From positions 1 to 40,747 of IMG/VR virus record IMGVR_UViG_3300023278_001447: DNA of 40,747 nt; one strand, written 5' to 3'. A program made the position numbers and the translations under genes. The first letter of the stretch is position 1; every line of letters starts with the position of its first letter. Positions 1 through 6,736 of the stretch are shown here, piece by piece. Below the pieces are notes generated by a model, which did no database searches, was not told the origin of the DNA, and worked only from the letters and a program-made list of their open reading frames with translations. This DNA comes from a virus.

Positions 1-36
1 CTTGCGTAATCATGCCGTTATTGTCGTACTGGTCTT
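1..36. repeat. Terminal direct repeat, left copy
   Basis: These 36 bases match 40712-40747 at 35 of 36 positions; the only difference is T at 18 against G at 40729. Joining the copies gives a 40,711-bp circle and keeps one reading frame open across the join. This is the expected signature of an assembled circular or circularly permuted phage genome rather than of a biological long terminal repeat. Confidence 0.9.
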
Positions 37-154
37 TATTGTCAACATCAATAAAAGCTGTAGCGTCTAAGTAAGTGCCTTTCTTGCCTCTAAACAATCT
101 AGCCTTTTCGATATTAGTTACATCAATTTTTAACTTTACGCCAATTTTAGCCAT
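1..154 (-). CDS. N-terminal half of a small protein with an SSB-type acidic tip (cut by window edge)
   Basis: The ATG is at 154-152, with GGAG eight bases upstream. The frame leaves the window at base 1 and continues at 40747, ending at 40563. The joined gene is 303 nt, or 100 aa. The N-terminal half begins MAKIGVKLKVDV and looks like a compact beta-rich domain; the C-terminal half ends in EDDFNEDIPF, the classic bacterial SSB C-terminal tip that docks SSB partner proteins. The gene lies just downstream of the annealing protein and upstream of the phage SSB, so a role in single-stranded DNA handling is likely. The single base difference between window ends changes one residue (Asn here, Thr at the right end). 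The N-terminal fold is not recognised with certainty. Confidence 0.8.
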   Translation of the reverse strand, partial: MAKIGVKLKIDVTNIEKARLFRGKKGTYLDATAFIDVDNKDQYDNNGMITQ

Positions 155-157
155 TTT

Positions 158-793
158 TTATTCTCCGCTTAATGCTTTTCTGAATTCAGTGGTTTTCATT
201 ACTTCACGCTCATGAGTTGTAAATATGCCGCCTTTCGTGGGAGCTTTCCACAAGCCCATCTTTTCCTCTTCGGACAATTCCTGCCATGCTTCACTACCTG
301 CGGAATAGTCGCCAGATTCAATAGATTCTTTAATAATGTCAATACTCGCCGTCAACCTATTACAAAGTGCATCGTATTTAATACGGTCAGCTTCTACCGA
401 CACTTCTGGGTCAGGCAAGTCCTCGCCCGCATAAATGTAATGACCAAGGCCAAACATAGCAAGGCACTTAGTTAAACAACGCATACGAGTATCGCTTACT
501 TGGCGTGAGCTAGGCTTGATTATGCTATTGTTTTTGTGGTCCATTACCGGCAACCACATCATTCGCTTAATAAATTTATCGCCATCTTTAATAGTGACAC
601 TGCACCAGATTTCTACACTGCCAGATTCATCAATTACAGGCTCAAGGAAGTCATATTCTGACTCTGGGTAGTTATTCATCAACTGCGCCCATGCCCATGC
701 CCATGAGAGATAGCTTAGGTTCATTTTTTTACTAACCTTGTTGCTACAATCAATAGCGGCTAAGTTAGTCCATACTTCTTTTGCAAAGCTCAT
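158..793 (-). CDS. DUF1071 single-strand annealing protein (Rad52/Sak-like recombinase)
   Basis: This 211-aa protein has the DUF1071 signature: YLSWAWAWAQL at residues 28-38, followed later by LPVMDHKNNSI. The family belongs to the Rad52-like single-strand annealing superfamily, which pairs complementary strands during phage recombination, often with SSB. The C-terminal third is charged and probably variable. The start overlaps the upstream stop by ATGA, so translation is likely coupled. Its operon also carries an SSB, an SSB-tip protein and a winged-helix protein, which supports a recombination role. No partner exonuclease of the lambda Exo/YqaJ type is visible in the window. Confidence 0.85.
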   Translation of the reverse strand: MSFAKEVWTNLAAIDCSNKVSKKMNLSYLSWAWAWAQLMNNYPESEYDFLEPVIDESGSVEIWCSVTIKDGDKFIKRMMWLPVMDHKNNSIIKPSSRQVSDTRMRCLTKCLAMFGLGHYIYAGEDLPDPEVSVEADRIKYDALCNRLTASIDIIKESIESGDYSAGSEAWQELSEEEKMGLWKAPTKGGIFTTHEREVMKTTEFRKALSGE

Positions 794-948
794 TTAGTTT
801 TCTCCGATAAAATCTGTTCACGTTCATATTCGGTGGCATAACCTCTGTCGTATGCCTCACTGTTTCCCGCGCTATGCGGCTTACCTTCTGCACAGTCGAT
901 TTGACCGCGCAGAAACTCTCCAGCAAAATCTTCCGTATTACGGGACAT
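790..948 (-). CDS. Small hypothetical protein
   Basis: The preferred ATG is at 948-946, because GAGG lies nine bases upstream; this gives 52 aa beginning MSRNTEDF. An upstream in-frame ATG at 987 would overlap the previous gene by 50 nt and has a poorer site. The protein shows two R/K-G-Y/F-like segments (FLRGQIDCAEG and YDRGYATEYE), a pattern seen in many small phage proteins of unknown function. The stop overlaps the next ATG by ATGA, placing it in the recombination operon. No function can be assigned. Confidence 0.65.
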   Translation of the reverse strand: MSRNTEDFAGEFLRGQIDCAEGKPHSAGNSEAYDRGYATEYEREQILSEKTK

Positions 949-1270
949 ATCTTGATACCTCATCGTAATTTTCTTCGACATATTCAAAGATTGCTTCTTG
1001 AGTCAACTCATAAATCCGGTCACCCATGTGGTCAGGATGCACAATGCTTTCAAAAACAACATCTACGCAGGAATCTGAACCGCCTAGCTTTTCCATGACC
1101 ATATCGTCTATGGCAGCTTTGGCTCGAACAATGTGATAAGGAGGTTTTCTGTAATTCTGGGATATTTCTTCAATTAAGTAATCTGATGCAGCCGCTATTT
1201 CTATATAAGTGACTTCAGATGAATTATGGTCGTGTGCCAGCTCTTCGATTTCTACTCTACAAGTGCCCAT
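938..1270 (-). CDS. Hypothetical acidic protein, first gene of the recombination operon
   Basis: This 110-aa acidic protein (MGTCRVEIEEL at the N terminus) starts with GAGG eight bases upstream of its ATG. It has no recognised domain. It is the promoter-proximal gene of a leftward operon leading to the DUF1071 annealing protein and, across the join, the SSB. A TTTACA-17-AATAAT promoter lies about 35 bp upstream. Its end overlaps the following small gene by 11 nt, consistent with translational coupling. Confidence 0.75.
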   Translation of the reverse strand: MGTCRVEIEELAHDHNSSEVTYIEIAAASDYLIEEISQNYRKPPYHIVRAKAAIDDMVMEKLGGSDSCVDVVFESIVHPDHMGDRIYELTQEAIFEYVEENYDEVSRYVP

Positions 1271-1302
1271 ATCTTTTTCCTCATTAGTTAATTTACACAG
1301 TT

Positions 1303-1331
1303 ATTATTACCTTTATTTTGTATTTTGTAAA
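1303..1331 (-). promoter_or_regulatory. Sigma70-like promoter of the recombination operon
   Basis: On the minus strand TTTACA (1331-1326) is followed after 17 bases by AATAAT (1308-1303), then the ribosome site and ATG at 1270. The region 1271-1389 is the divergent control region shared with the Cro-like gene on the plus strand. A plus-strand TATATT near 1362 could serve that gene, but its -35 is poor. Confidence 0.6.
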
Positions 1332-1389
1332 GTTTTATTTTAATTATTTAATATTTAATGTATATTGGGCGCACAAAATGGAGAATCTT

Positions 1390-1590
1390 ATGTACCCAAT
1401 GCACTTAACTGACTTTGTGGAGCGGCATAATGCTAAATATGCGGCCCAAATATGGGGAAAAACTGTCCAAGCTGTCTATCAAGCAATTTGGTCTAATCGC
1501 GCCGTATATTTCGATATAGTTGATGATAACTATGTAATTACTGAACACAAGACACTGGCGACTAGGCCTGTGTCAGATTTTCAAAAATGA
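1390..1590 (+). CDS. Cro-like DNA-binding regulator
   Basis: The protein has 66 aa if started at ATG 1390, which has GGAG six bases upstream; an in-frame ATG at 1378 lacks a good site. The sequence HLTDFVERHNAK, then IWGKTVQAVYQAI, then a short beta hairpin with YVITEHK resembles the lambda-Cro-like fold: helix, helix-turn-helix around residues 16-34, and C-terminal strands. Such proteins bind operators near divergent promoters, and this gene sits in one (1271-1389). No opposing CI-type repressor is visible. The stop overlaps the next ATG by ATGA. Confidence 0.75.
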   Translation: MYPMHLTDFVERHNAKYAAQIWGKTVQAVYQAIWSNRAVYFDIVDDNYVITEHKTLATRPVSDFQK

Positions 1591-2024
1591 AATATGTAAT
1601 CGGCATTGACCCTGACTCGGAGGCGCACGGTGTTGCTATATATGATGAATCTATCTTGATTCGCTTAGAAATGCTGACTCTCGTGAAGTTAATGTCATTA
1701 GTTGATGAGCTTGGGCCTAATAACGTGCTTTTCTCTATTGAGAACGTGATGGCCAATCAATTTATATATGCCCGCAACGTCAGAGCCTCCAAGACAGTGC
1801 AATCGAAAATAGCCATGAGTATTGGCCGCTGCCAGCAATCTTATGTCGAACTTACTAGGATGCTTGATAGCTTAAGTGTCAGATATGTCACTCATAAACC
1901 ACAAAAGGGCAATTGGGCAAAAAATAAATCAGCTTTTGAACTGATTACCGGCTGGTCGAAACAGAGCAACATAGATACCCGCGCTGCTGCTTTTTTTGGC
2001 TACCTCGCACTAAATCGAAATTAG
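1587..2024 (+). CDS. RuvC-like Holliday junction resolvase
   Basis: This 145-aa protein has an RNase H-fold layout: GIDPD with Asp8 in the first strand, IEN with Glu52, and IDTRAAAFFG with Asp130 near the C terminus. These match the acidic metal ligands of RuvC-type resolvases, which cut four-way junctions. It is shorter than bacterial RuvC (about 170 aa), as is common for phage versions. It is coupled by ATGA to the Cro-like gene and converges on the Ref-like nuclease gene with a 4-bp tail overlap. A role in resolving recombination or packaging intermediates is inferred. Confidence 0.8.
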   Translation: MKYVIGIDPDSEAHGVAIYDESILIRLEMLTLVKLMSLVDELGPNNVLFSIENVMANQFIYARNVRASKTVQSKIAMSIGRCQQSYVELTRMLDSLSVRYVTHKPQKGNWAKNKSAFELITGWSKQSNIDTRAAAFFGYLALNRN

Positions 2025-2383
2025 CCGATTCTCGCTTGCTCAATTCTTTCGTAATCCTCAATCGCTGCATATACGTCAATATGGTACGGCAATCCGCTAT
2101 TTCTTATGTGCCTTTTCCATAGTGTGGCCTGTGGCCCGACATACTGAATAAACCTTGTCGTGCTGTATTTTGTCGGAAGATCGTCACAAATTGGGCATAG
2201 CGGTATAACAAACATATGGCCAATCAACGTCTTATTGTGCTTAAAAGTTGAGCCTTTGCAGTGATGCACGATAGACGGCCCAGCTTGTCCACAAACAATA
2301 CAGTCTGCTTCCTTTGTATAAGCATGGAATCTTTTTTCAGCGGCGTTGGCGTGACGTGTTTTTTTTGATCTTGGTCTTTGCAT
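2021..2383 (-). CDS. Ref-like HNH nuclease
   Basis: This 120-aa protein has the features of the P1 Ref family of RecA-dependent HNH nucleases: a basic N terminus, AAEKRFHAYTKE, DCIVCG with Cys28 and Cys31, the HH pair at 40-41, FVIPLCPIC, and a final WKRHI helix. In Ref, these residues form the zinc site and the beta-beta-alpha metal catalytic centre, which cuts DNA at RecA-made D-loops. It ends a leftward group with DUF1367, whose last base is shared with its start. A generic HNH role is possible, but the order of motifs favours Ref. Confidence 0.75.
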   Translation of the reverse strand: MQRPRSKKTRHANAAEKRFHAYTKEADCIVCGQAGPSIVHHCKGSTFKHNKTLIGHMFVIPLCPICDDLPTKYSTTRFIQYVGPQATLWKRHIRNSGLPYHIDVYAAIEDYERIEQARIG

Positions 2384-2970
2384 TAGATGAAGTCCAACAT
2401 TTGATTTATTGCGTTTTCGGCATCTGCCTCGGTTTCAAAGTGCCTGCTTAAGACTGTTTCCCAGCAAACAGACAACAAATCTTTATATAGCTTTCCAAAT
2501 TCTTCTTGGCTCATTTTATCGAAGGCAATAGATTTTGCGCGTTTTTCCAAGCCTGAAGGGGTTAGTACAAGTTCATAATACCCTGCCTGTATTGTTAATT
2601 GCTTCCTGAATGCTTCAAAGCACTTAGCAGGTTCACCAATCTTAACTGCCCTCGCATCTTCTACTTGCTTTACAATATCTCTTATCTTGACTGCTATAGC
2701 ACCTGTGTTCCCTGCTATAGCTTCGAGCTGCTGCGATATGTTCGCAGCCATCGCCTTTTCGCCAGCAGTTAAATATGACGCTTCAGGCTCCCAATAATCA
2801 AAAGCGGTTTTGAGCAATACAATACCTTTTTTGTGGTGCTGTCCGTTTCTTGGCTTTTGTGCTTTTATACGAACAATATCGCCAGTGCGATAATTGCTGG
2901 CATAATCTTTATCATCATCAGTAGCAGGCTTAAACCCATCTGGCGTTCTTACAACGTAGAATTCACTCAT
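2383..2970 (-). CDS. DUF1367 family protein
   Basis: This 195-aa protein resembles DUF1367, a lambdoid-phage family found in recombination/nin-type regions. The visible signature is RNGQHHKKGIVLLKTAFDYW near residues 41-60, followed by a long helical middle and an aromatic C-terminal section. The biochemical function of the family is not established. Upstream it overlaps the next gene by one base; downstream it is directly coupled to the Ref-like nuclease, supporting a link to recombination. Confidence 0.75.
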   Translation of the reverse strand: MSEFYVVRTPDGFKPATDDDKDYASNYRTGDIVRIKAQKPRNGQHHKKGIVLLKTAFDYWEPEASYLTAGEKAMAANISQQLEAIAGNTGAIAVKIRDIVKQVEDARAVKIGEPAKCFEAFRKQLTIQAGYYELVLTPSGLEKRAKSIAFDKMSQEEFGKLYKDLLSVCWETVLSRHFETEADAENAINQMLDFI

Positions 2971-3179
2971 TACATTCTCTGCTGTAAGAATTTTCTGAAT
3001 TTACCTTGCCTGCCTTTGCACTCATCCATCGTGCCTACACATATCAAGATATAATCACTGGCCGTATTGCTAACTAAAGCTGACAAATTTTTCTCGACTG
3101 ATAAATCATAGTCAAGCATTCTGAAACTGTTCAGTTTCTTGCTCCATTCAAGAGTGTATAAATCAGAAGTAATACTCAT
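2970..3179 (-). CDS. Small hypothetical protein
   Basis: This 69-aa protein (MSITSDLYTLEW at the N terminus, basic C terminus ending KFLQQRM) has no recognised domain. Its ATG overlaps the stop of the upstream gene by ATGA and its stop shares a base with the start of DUF1367, so it is clearly part of the same leftward operon. Tight coupling on both sides is the main evidence that it is real. Confidence 0.65.
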   Translation of the reverse strand: MSITSDLYTLEWSKKLNSFRMLDYDLSVEKNLSALVSNTASDYILICVGTMDECKGRQGKFRKFLQQRM

Positions 3180-3379
3180 GCTATAGCTCCAATCACTGTA
3201 ACCTTTCTACGGCGCAACTCCATACTTGCATAGTGAAACTCATCCCAGTATTGACCTGCCTTTGGATTCCAGCCATCACCTGCTTTAGCCGCTTTATACG
3301 CATCTTCGCGTATATAGAGCAGACTCTCGCTAGAGGTTTTCCCGAATTTTGCAATTGTTTCACTGTGCCAGTTATTCAT
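3176..3379 (-). CDS. Small conserved-looking phage hypothetical
   Basis: This 67-aa protein contains FGKTSSESLLYI, then GDGWNPKAGQYWDEFHY, then basic ELRRRK. I recognise this layout (FGKTSS, PKAG-Y-DE-HY, RR) from small phage proteins of unknown function. It is the first gene of the operon 3379-2021, preceded by an AT-rich leader (3400-3450) with a CATAATT -10-like box but no convincing -35. Confidence 0.65.
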   Translation of the reverse strand: MNNWHSETIAKFGKTSSESLLYIREDAYKAAKAGDGWNPKAGQYWDEFHYASMELRRRKVTVIGAIA

Positions 3380-3410
3380 AGTCTTGCCTCATGCTTGTTT
3401 AGGATATATC

Positions 3411-3439
3411 AATTATGAATCATTATTTAAATAATTTAA
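3411..3439 (-). promoter_or_regulatory. Possible weak promoter for the 3379-2021 operon
   Basis: The minus strand carries CATAATT (around 3417-3411), the same -10 form as the promoters at 36.7 and 37.6 kb. It sits downstream of AT-rich sequence related to the TAAAATAATT repeats. The -35 position does not read TTGCTT, so this site would be weak or need an activator. Confidence 0.3.
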
Positions 3440-3454
3440 AGTTTTATTTTAATA

Positions 3455-4792
3455 TTATGGATAATCGAACCCGCCGGTGCTTCCCTTGCCTGATTGTATC
3501 TCTGGAGGCCTTTCCATACTTTGAAACTTATTGATGTCTAGGCGGCTTGCTAGATACACTGTTCCAGTGGGAAAGCTACGCGCTTTGGCAAAATTGATTT
3601 CTGCAACGCCTCTATGCTCACTGTTTTCGTTATATACCTCATCTCTGTATATAAATGCGACAATATCGGCGTCTTGCTCGATAGCACCCGAATCACGCAA
3701 ATCGGATAGATTGGGCCGCTTATTAGGCCTGTCATCACACTTACGGTTTAACTGTGATAATGCAATAACGGGCAAGTTTAACTCTTTTGCCAATGCTTTT
3801 AACGCTCTGCTGATCTTAGATATTTCCTGCTCTCTGCTATTAGCACTCGCCGTTATTAGTTGTAAATAATCGACAATAATTAGCTTTAGGCCATGTTTCT
3901 TGTGCATCTTTCTTGCACTAGCTGTAATCTGATTTATTGTAATTCCACCCCGATCGTCAATATAAAGCGGCATATCTTTCAGCCGTGATACTGCTGACGA
4001 TAACTTAGGCCAATCATCTTCCTCTAATGTGCCTCGTCTTATCCGGTCTGCATATATACCACTGACACTAGCCACCATGCGCTCCATAAGCTCATCACGT
4101 GTCATTTCTGCACTGAACACTTGTACGCCCTCACCCCTCATTATGACATTTTCAGCAAAGTTCATTGCTAATGTCGTTTTCCCCATCGCAGGCCTAGCCG
4201 CCAATATGATTAGATTGCCATCTCTGAATCCACCAACTTTATCGTCTATTGCCTTTAGGCCTACCGTGACTCCAATCGGCTTACCTTTATTGTTGAATCG
4301 CTCATCTATATTTTCAATAACTTGCTTTATAGCTGAATTGGCTTGAGCTGCTTCTTCTCCGCTATCTGACTCCATGTTTAATAACTTTGCCTGAGACTCC
4401 ATTATTTTTTCTTCTGTGCTCTTATCTGAATCATACGCCAGAATGTTAATGTCATAGGCGGCAGATACTAGCTGTCGTTCTTTTGACTTATTCATAACCA
4501 CAACTGAATAAGACACTACGCTTAACGCGCTCGGCGTATCACGGGCTAGGCTGGCAATGTAAGCAAATTGATCTGGCAGTCTATCAGCGATAGATATGAC
4601 GTTAATATCTGATTGCTTTTCAGTCATTGTCTCTATCTGCTCAAATATCACCCTATTCTCATTAAAGTAAAAATCAGTTGATGATATGTTTTCAAGCACT
4701 TCTGGGAGTTTTCTATTATCAATCAATAAGCCGCCGATTACAGCTTGCTCTGCTTCTTTGTTGGCTGGCATTGTCTTATATTCATCGTTCAT
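3455..4792 (-). CDS. dnaB: Replicative DNA helicase, DnaB family
   Basis: This 445-aa protein has the full DnaB layout. An N-terminal helical domain starts with EAEQAVIGGLL at 14-23. A linker follows, then the RecA-like ATPase with Walker A ARPAMGKTT at 199-207, a Walker B IIVDYLQLI and the SQLNRK and RDSGAIEQDAD motifs. It unwinds DNA ahead of a fork; with no phage polymerase visible, it would serve the host replisome. Its ATG shares one base with the stop of the DUF1376 gene upstream (TAATG), so the putative loader/initiator and helicase are coupled. Confidence 0.95.
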   Translation of the reverse strand: MNDEYKTMPANKEAEQAVIGGLLIDNRKLPEVLENISSTDFYFNENRVIFEQIETMTEKQSDINVISIADRLPDQFAYIASLARDTPSALSVVSYSVVVMNKSKERQLVSAAYDINILAYDSDKSTEEKIMESQAKLLNMESDSGEEAAQANSAIKQVIENIDERFNNKGKPIGVTVGLKAIDDKVGGFRDGNLIILAARPAMGKTTLAMNFAENVIMRGEGVQVFSAEMTRDELMERMVASVSGIYADRIRRGTLEEDDWPKLSSAVSRLKDMPLYIDDRGGITINQITASARKMHKKHGLKLIIVDYLQLITASANSREQEISKISRALKALAKELNLPVIALSQLNRKCDDRPNKRPNLSDLRDSGAIEQDADIVAFIYRDEVYNENSEHRGVAEINFAKARSFPTGTVYLASRLDINKFQSMERPPEIQSGKGSTGGFDYP

Positions 4793-5538
4793 TATTTTAA
4801 ATTCCTTAATCTGTCAATCGTATTATCAAAGTTCTTGCGCTTAATAAGCCATTTTAAATTGGCTGACCAGTTGGCAAAATCACCTGAACCAACGCCCTCG
4901 AAGTACCAATCTATTTGCTTTATTGCAGTGAAAAAACGCTCCCAGAACTCAAGGCTTTGATGATTCTTGTGCTGCTTCCATCTTGCCCTTAAATCCTTTT
5001 CTGATTGTGAGCCAGCCCATAGTGATTTAGTTATGCTGGGTAAATCTGGTAAAATCTCGTGATATAAATCAATAATTTCATCATGCGGGCAAGGCGGTAT
5101 CTTTGATGCCGCAGTATCTTTAATTAGTTCTTGGTTATTAGTTATTAGTTCATAGTTAGCTTTCAATTCGCTTTCTTCTGGGTTAGCTAAAACAACCGAC
5201 TGGGTTTCTAGGCCTTTGTTCTTGCGAGGTCTTCCACCTTTCTTGCCGTTCTCTCTAGCCTTGTCTACCCTTTCTTGATACAGCTTGATCTCTATATCGC
5301 ACCGATAGTTATGGTATCCATCAGATTCTAATGTAAAAAATTCGCTTAATATCTGTTCAACTTCGTCGGCATAATTACTCAGCCTTAACCTACGGATTAC
5401 CAGCTTGGTTTCTTTAGGTATCGGTTGCTCAGTATCATAATAGAAGTCTATGAGGCGTCTATAAACGCCTTCTTCTTCAAGCGTTAGATGGCTTGTATGT
5501 AGCCAAAAGTCAGATATATTGAATTGATAGTAGTGCAT
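4792..5538 (-). CDS. DUF1376 replication protein (O-like/helicase loader candidate)
   Basis: The chosen ATG at 5538-5536 has AAGGGG just upstream and begins MHYYQFNISDFW, the normal DUF1376 start; an upstream frame extension is unlikely to be translated. This gives 248 aa. The first 80 residues hold the DUF1376 signature (LTLEEEGVYRRLID, then YYDTEQPIP), followed by a basic GKKGGRPRKNK segment and a C-terminal helical domain. Proteins of this kind often combine a winged-helix DNA-binding front with a C-terminal domain that contacts the helicase. Its coupling to dnaB supports a role in replication initiation. Confidence 0.8.
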   Translation of the reverse strand: MHYYQFNISDFWLHTSHLTLEEEGVYRRLIDFYYDTEQPIPKETKLVIRRLRLSNYADEVEQILSEFFTLESDGYHNYRCDIEIKLYQERVDKARENGKKGGRPRKNKGLETQSVVLANPEESELKANYELITNNQELIKDTAASKIPPCPHDEIIDLYHEILPDLPSITKSLWAGSQSEKDLRARWKQHKNHQSLEFWERFFTAIKQIDWYFEGVGSGDFANWSANLKWLIKRKNFDNTIDRLRNLK

Positions 5539-5653
5539 ATAATCCCCTTTAAAGATGACCCCTGCTGACAATTACCGGCTAGGGATGATCTTGTAGATCG
5601 AAACGGCTCAAGGGCCATCATTAAAGGAGACTAAAATTGCCTCCTAGCAAATG

Positions 5654-5669
5654 CGCTTGTCAGAGCGCA
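5654..5669 (-). other. Hairpin in the leader of the DUF1376-dnaB operon
   Basis: The minus strand reads GCGCT-CTGACA-AGCGC, a perfect 5-bp stem with a 6-base loop. It lies in the 192-bp gap 5539-5730 between the terminator at 5692-5722 and the DUF1376 start. The same gap holds AGGAG/CTCCT complementary segments near 5622-5645. The gap contains no convincing gene. Confidence 0.35.
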
Positions 5670-5691
5670 AATCAATTAAAAACTAGATCAA

Positions 5692-5722
5692 TCGAAAAAG
5701 CAAGCCCCAACTAGGTCGGGGC
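5692..5722 (-). terminator. Rho-independent terminator after the 5731-5928 gene
   Basis: On the minus strand GCCCC and GGGGC (5722-5704) form a GC stem around an 11-base loop with AC/GT inner pairs, followed by TTGCTTTTT. It directly follows the stop of the 65-aa gene and separates it from the replication genes. Confidence 0.6.
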
Positions 5723-5730
5723 CATGATTC

Positions 5731-5928
5731 TTAAATATACTTTTCGAGAATGCTGAACTTCTGTCCATACTTAGGCTTTGCAGTGAACTCATGGCCTTCT
5801 ACAATTAGGCCATTTTGATTCATGCTCGCCACTCGGCCAATCCAAATCATGTCCATCGCGTGTTGACTGAATTGAATAGTATCGCCTAATCGAAATTGGC
5901 CTGCTTTTAATTCAATAAGTTTGCTCAT
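5731..5928 (-). CDS. Small hypothetical protein
   Basis: This 65-aa protein reads MSKLIELKAGQFRLGDTIQF and ends KFSILEKYI. Short strands with Gly turns suggest a small beta-barrel-like fold, but no family is recognised. AAGGA lies nine bases before the ATG. The leader upstream carries a 26-bp hairpin-containing repeat shared with 8427-8460. A terminator follows the gene. Confidence 0.65.
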   Translation of the reverse strand: MSKLIELKAGQFRLGDTIQFSQHAMDMIWIGRVASMNQNGLIVEGHEFTAKPKYGQKFSILEKYI

Positions 5929-5985
5929 TGTGTTATATCCTTTAGTTTAGTTTGCTTAGTGGATAACCCTATTATTAAGGCTATC

Positions 5986-6020
5986 TAGTAAACTGCCATC
6001 CTTGGCTGTTAGTGTTTAAG
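5986..6020 (-). repeat. Dispersed hairpin repeat, copy A (CsrA/RsmA-like site candidate)
   Basis: The minus strand reads CTTAAACACTAACAGCC followed by AAGGATGGC. The plus strand at 8427-8452 has the same 26 bases with one mismatch. GCC and GGC enclose the hexaloop AAGGAT, which fits the ANGGAN loop recognised by CsrA/RsmA proteins. Each copy lies directly after a stop codon and before the next small gene, and the two copies point outward from the divergent promoter region. Confidence 0.6.
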
Positions 6021-6027
6021 TTAAATA

Positions 6028-6249
6028 CTAAACAATTTCATTCATCCCTTTAATCATCTCCAAAATATAGGCTTGATGTGTTTTGCCGTATAAATGCGAG
6101 CCTTGCTTCTTGTATCCGTCGACGCTGTATGATGTTTGTGTCTTATACAATCCAGCCCGTTTTGGGTCAGGGATAGCGGCATATCTTATCGTTAAGGCTT
6201 TATCCGATGTTGGGTGTTTCCAGTCTTTATATAACTCGTATGATTTCAT
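6028..6249 (-). CDS. Small hypothetical early protein
   Basis: The protein is 73 aa when started at ATG 6249, with GAGTG six bases upstream; a GTG nine bases further up is part of that site. It begins MKSYELYKDW and contains AAIPDPKRAGLYKTQ and SVDGYKKQGSH. No domain is recognised. It is the first gene of the leftward early transcript from the promoter at 6317-6289. Confidence 0.65.
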   Translation of the reverse strand: MKSYELYKDWKHPTSDKALTIRYAAIPDPKRAGLYKTQTSYSVDGYKKQGSHLYGKTHQAYILEMIKGMNEIV

Positions 6250-6275
6250 AATGTTCACTCTTATTGATTTATTTA

Positions 6276-6287
6276 GTTTACGGAAAC
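6276..6287. promoter_or_regulatory. GTTTCCGTAAAC operator-like palindrome, copy 1
   Basis: The 12-base imperfect palindrome GTTT-CCGT-AAAC lies immediately after the -10 box of the leftward promoter. The same sequence follows the -10 of both rightward promoters (6442-6453 and 8095-8106). Its fixed position at the transcription start suggests an operator or a shared leader element; the binding protein is unknown. Confidence 0.5.
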
Positions 6288-6288
6288 T

Positions 6289-6340
6289 ATTATTGCTCAG
6301 AATAACACTAAAAGCAACCCTTTTTTTAAAATAATTTAAG
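6289..6340 (-). promoter_or_regulatory. Early leftward promoter with AT-rich upstream element
   Basis: On the minus strand TTGCTT (6317-6312), 17 bases, AATAAT (6294-6289). Upstream is AAATTATTTTAAA, related to the TAAAATAATT repeats of the other early promoters. It is divergent from the promoter at 6412-6440. Confidence 0.75.
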
Positions 6341-6380
6341 TTTTTTTGATTATGATTAAAACCCTATAATTCCAATGACT

Positions 6381-6440
6381 TAAAATAATTTAAAATAATT
6401 TAAAATAAACCTTGCTTTATCATTAGTTATGAACAATAAT
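6381..6440 (+). promoter_or_regulatory. Early rightward promoter P1 with three phased 10-bp repeats
   Basis: Two exact TAAAATAATT units (6381-6390, 6391-6400) and a partial third (6401-6410) end one base before TTGCTT (6412-6417); after 17 bases comes AATAAT (6435-6440). The repeats resemble a strong UP element with one-helical-turn phasing. The stretch 6250-6474 between divergent genes contains only these control elements. Confidence 0.8.
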
Positions 6441-6441
6441 G

Positions 6442-6453
6442 GTTTCCGTAAAC
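6442..6453. promoter_or_regulatory. GTTTCCGTAAAC operator-like palindrome, copy 2
   Basis: Same 12-base element as at 6276-6287 and 8095-8106, one base after the P1 -10 box and followed by TAAACGAA and the ribosome site of the first early gene. Confidence 0.5.
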
Positions 6454-6474
6454 TAAACGAATGGGAGAATATCA

Positions 6475-6690
6475 ATGAGTAGATTAGACCAAAAAGTAGC
6501 CGAACAAAATCGAATTGCATTTCAGGAAAGCCAGAAACAAACAGCTCAGAAAATTGCTGTAGCTAAATGGTTAAAGGACAACCCTGAGATTGGTGAATTG
6601 AACGGCGGAAGATACTACAAGATCTCAGGCGGCAAGGTCATATATCTGAAGGCACTTACTAACGACATTCTAAGCATTGAAGATTTCTAA
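6475..6690 (+). CDS. Small hypothetical early protein
   Basis: This 71-aa protein begins MSRLDQKVAEQNRIA; GGGAG lies before the ATG. The first half is helical and charged; the second half (GELNGGRYYKISGG, then IYLKAL) is probably beta. It is the first gene of the rightward early operon from P1 and is followed by a GC hairpin that could reduce readthrough. The function is unknown. Confidence 0.65.
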   Translation: MSRLDQKVAEQNRIAFQESQKQTAQKIAVAKWLKDNPEIGELNGGRYYKISGGKVIYLKALTNDILSIEDF

Positions 6691-6698
6691 CATTAAAT

Positions 6699-6712
6699 GC
6701 CCCTTCGGGGGC
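6699..6712 (+). terminator. GC hairpin with TTCG loop (attenuator or weak terminator)
   Basis: GCCCC-TTCG-GGGGC forms a perfect 5-bp stem with a stable tetraloop nine bases after the stop at 6690. The downstream sequence TATTACTTTC is only moderately T-rich, so partial termination or RNA stabilisation is more likely than full termination. Confidence 0.5.
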
Positions 6713-6736
6713 TATTACTTTCTTTAGGTGAACGAC

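Noticed and set aside
5539-5640. Short minus-strand frame starting MMALEPFRST before the DUF1376 gene
   Set aside because: The AGGAGG lies 17 bases from its ATG, the frame runs into dnaB-operon coding sequence in another phase, and the composition looks random.
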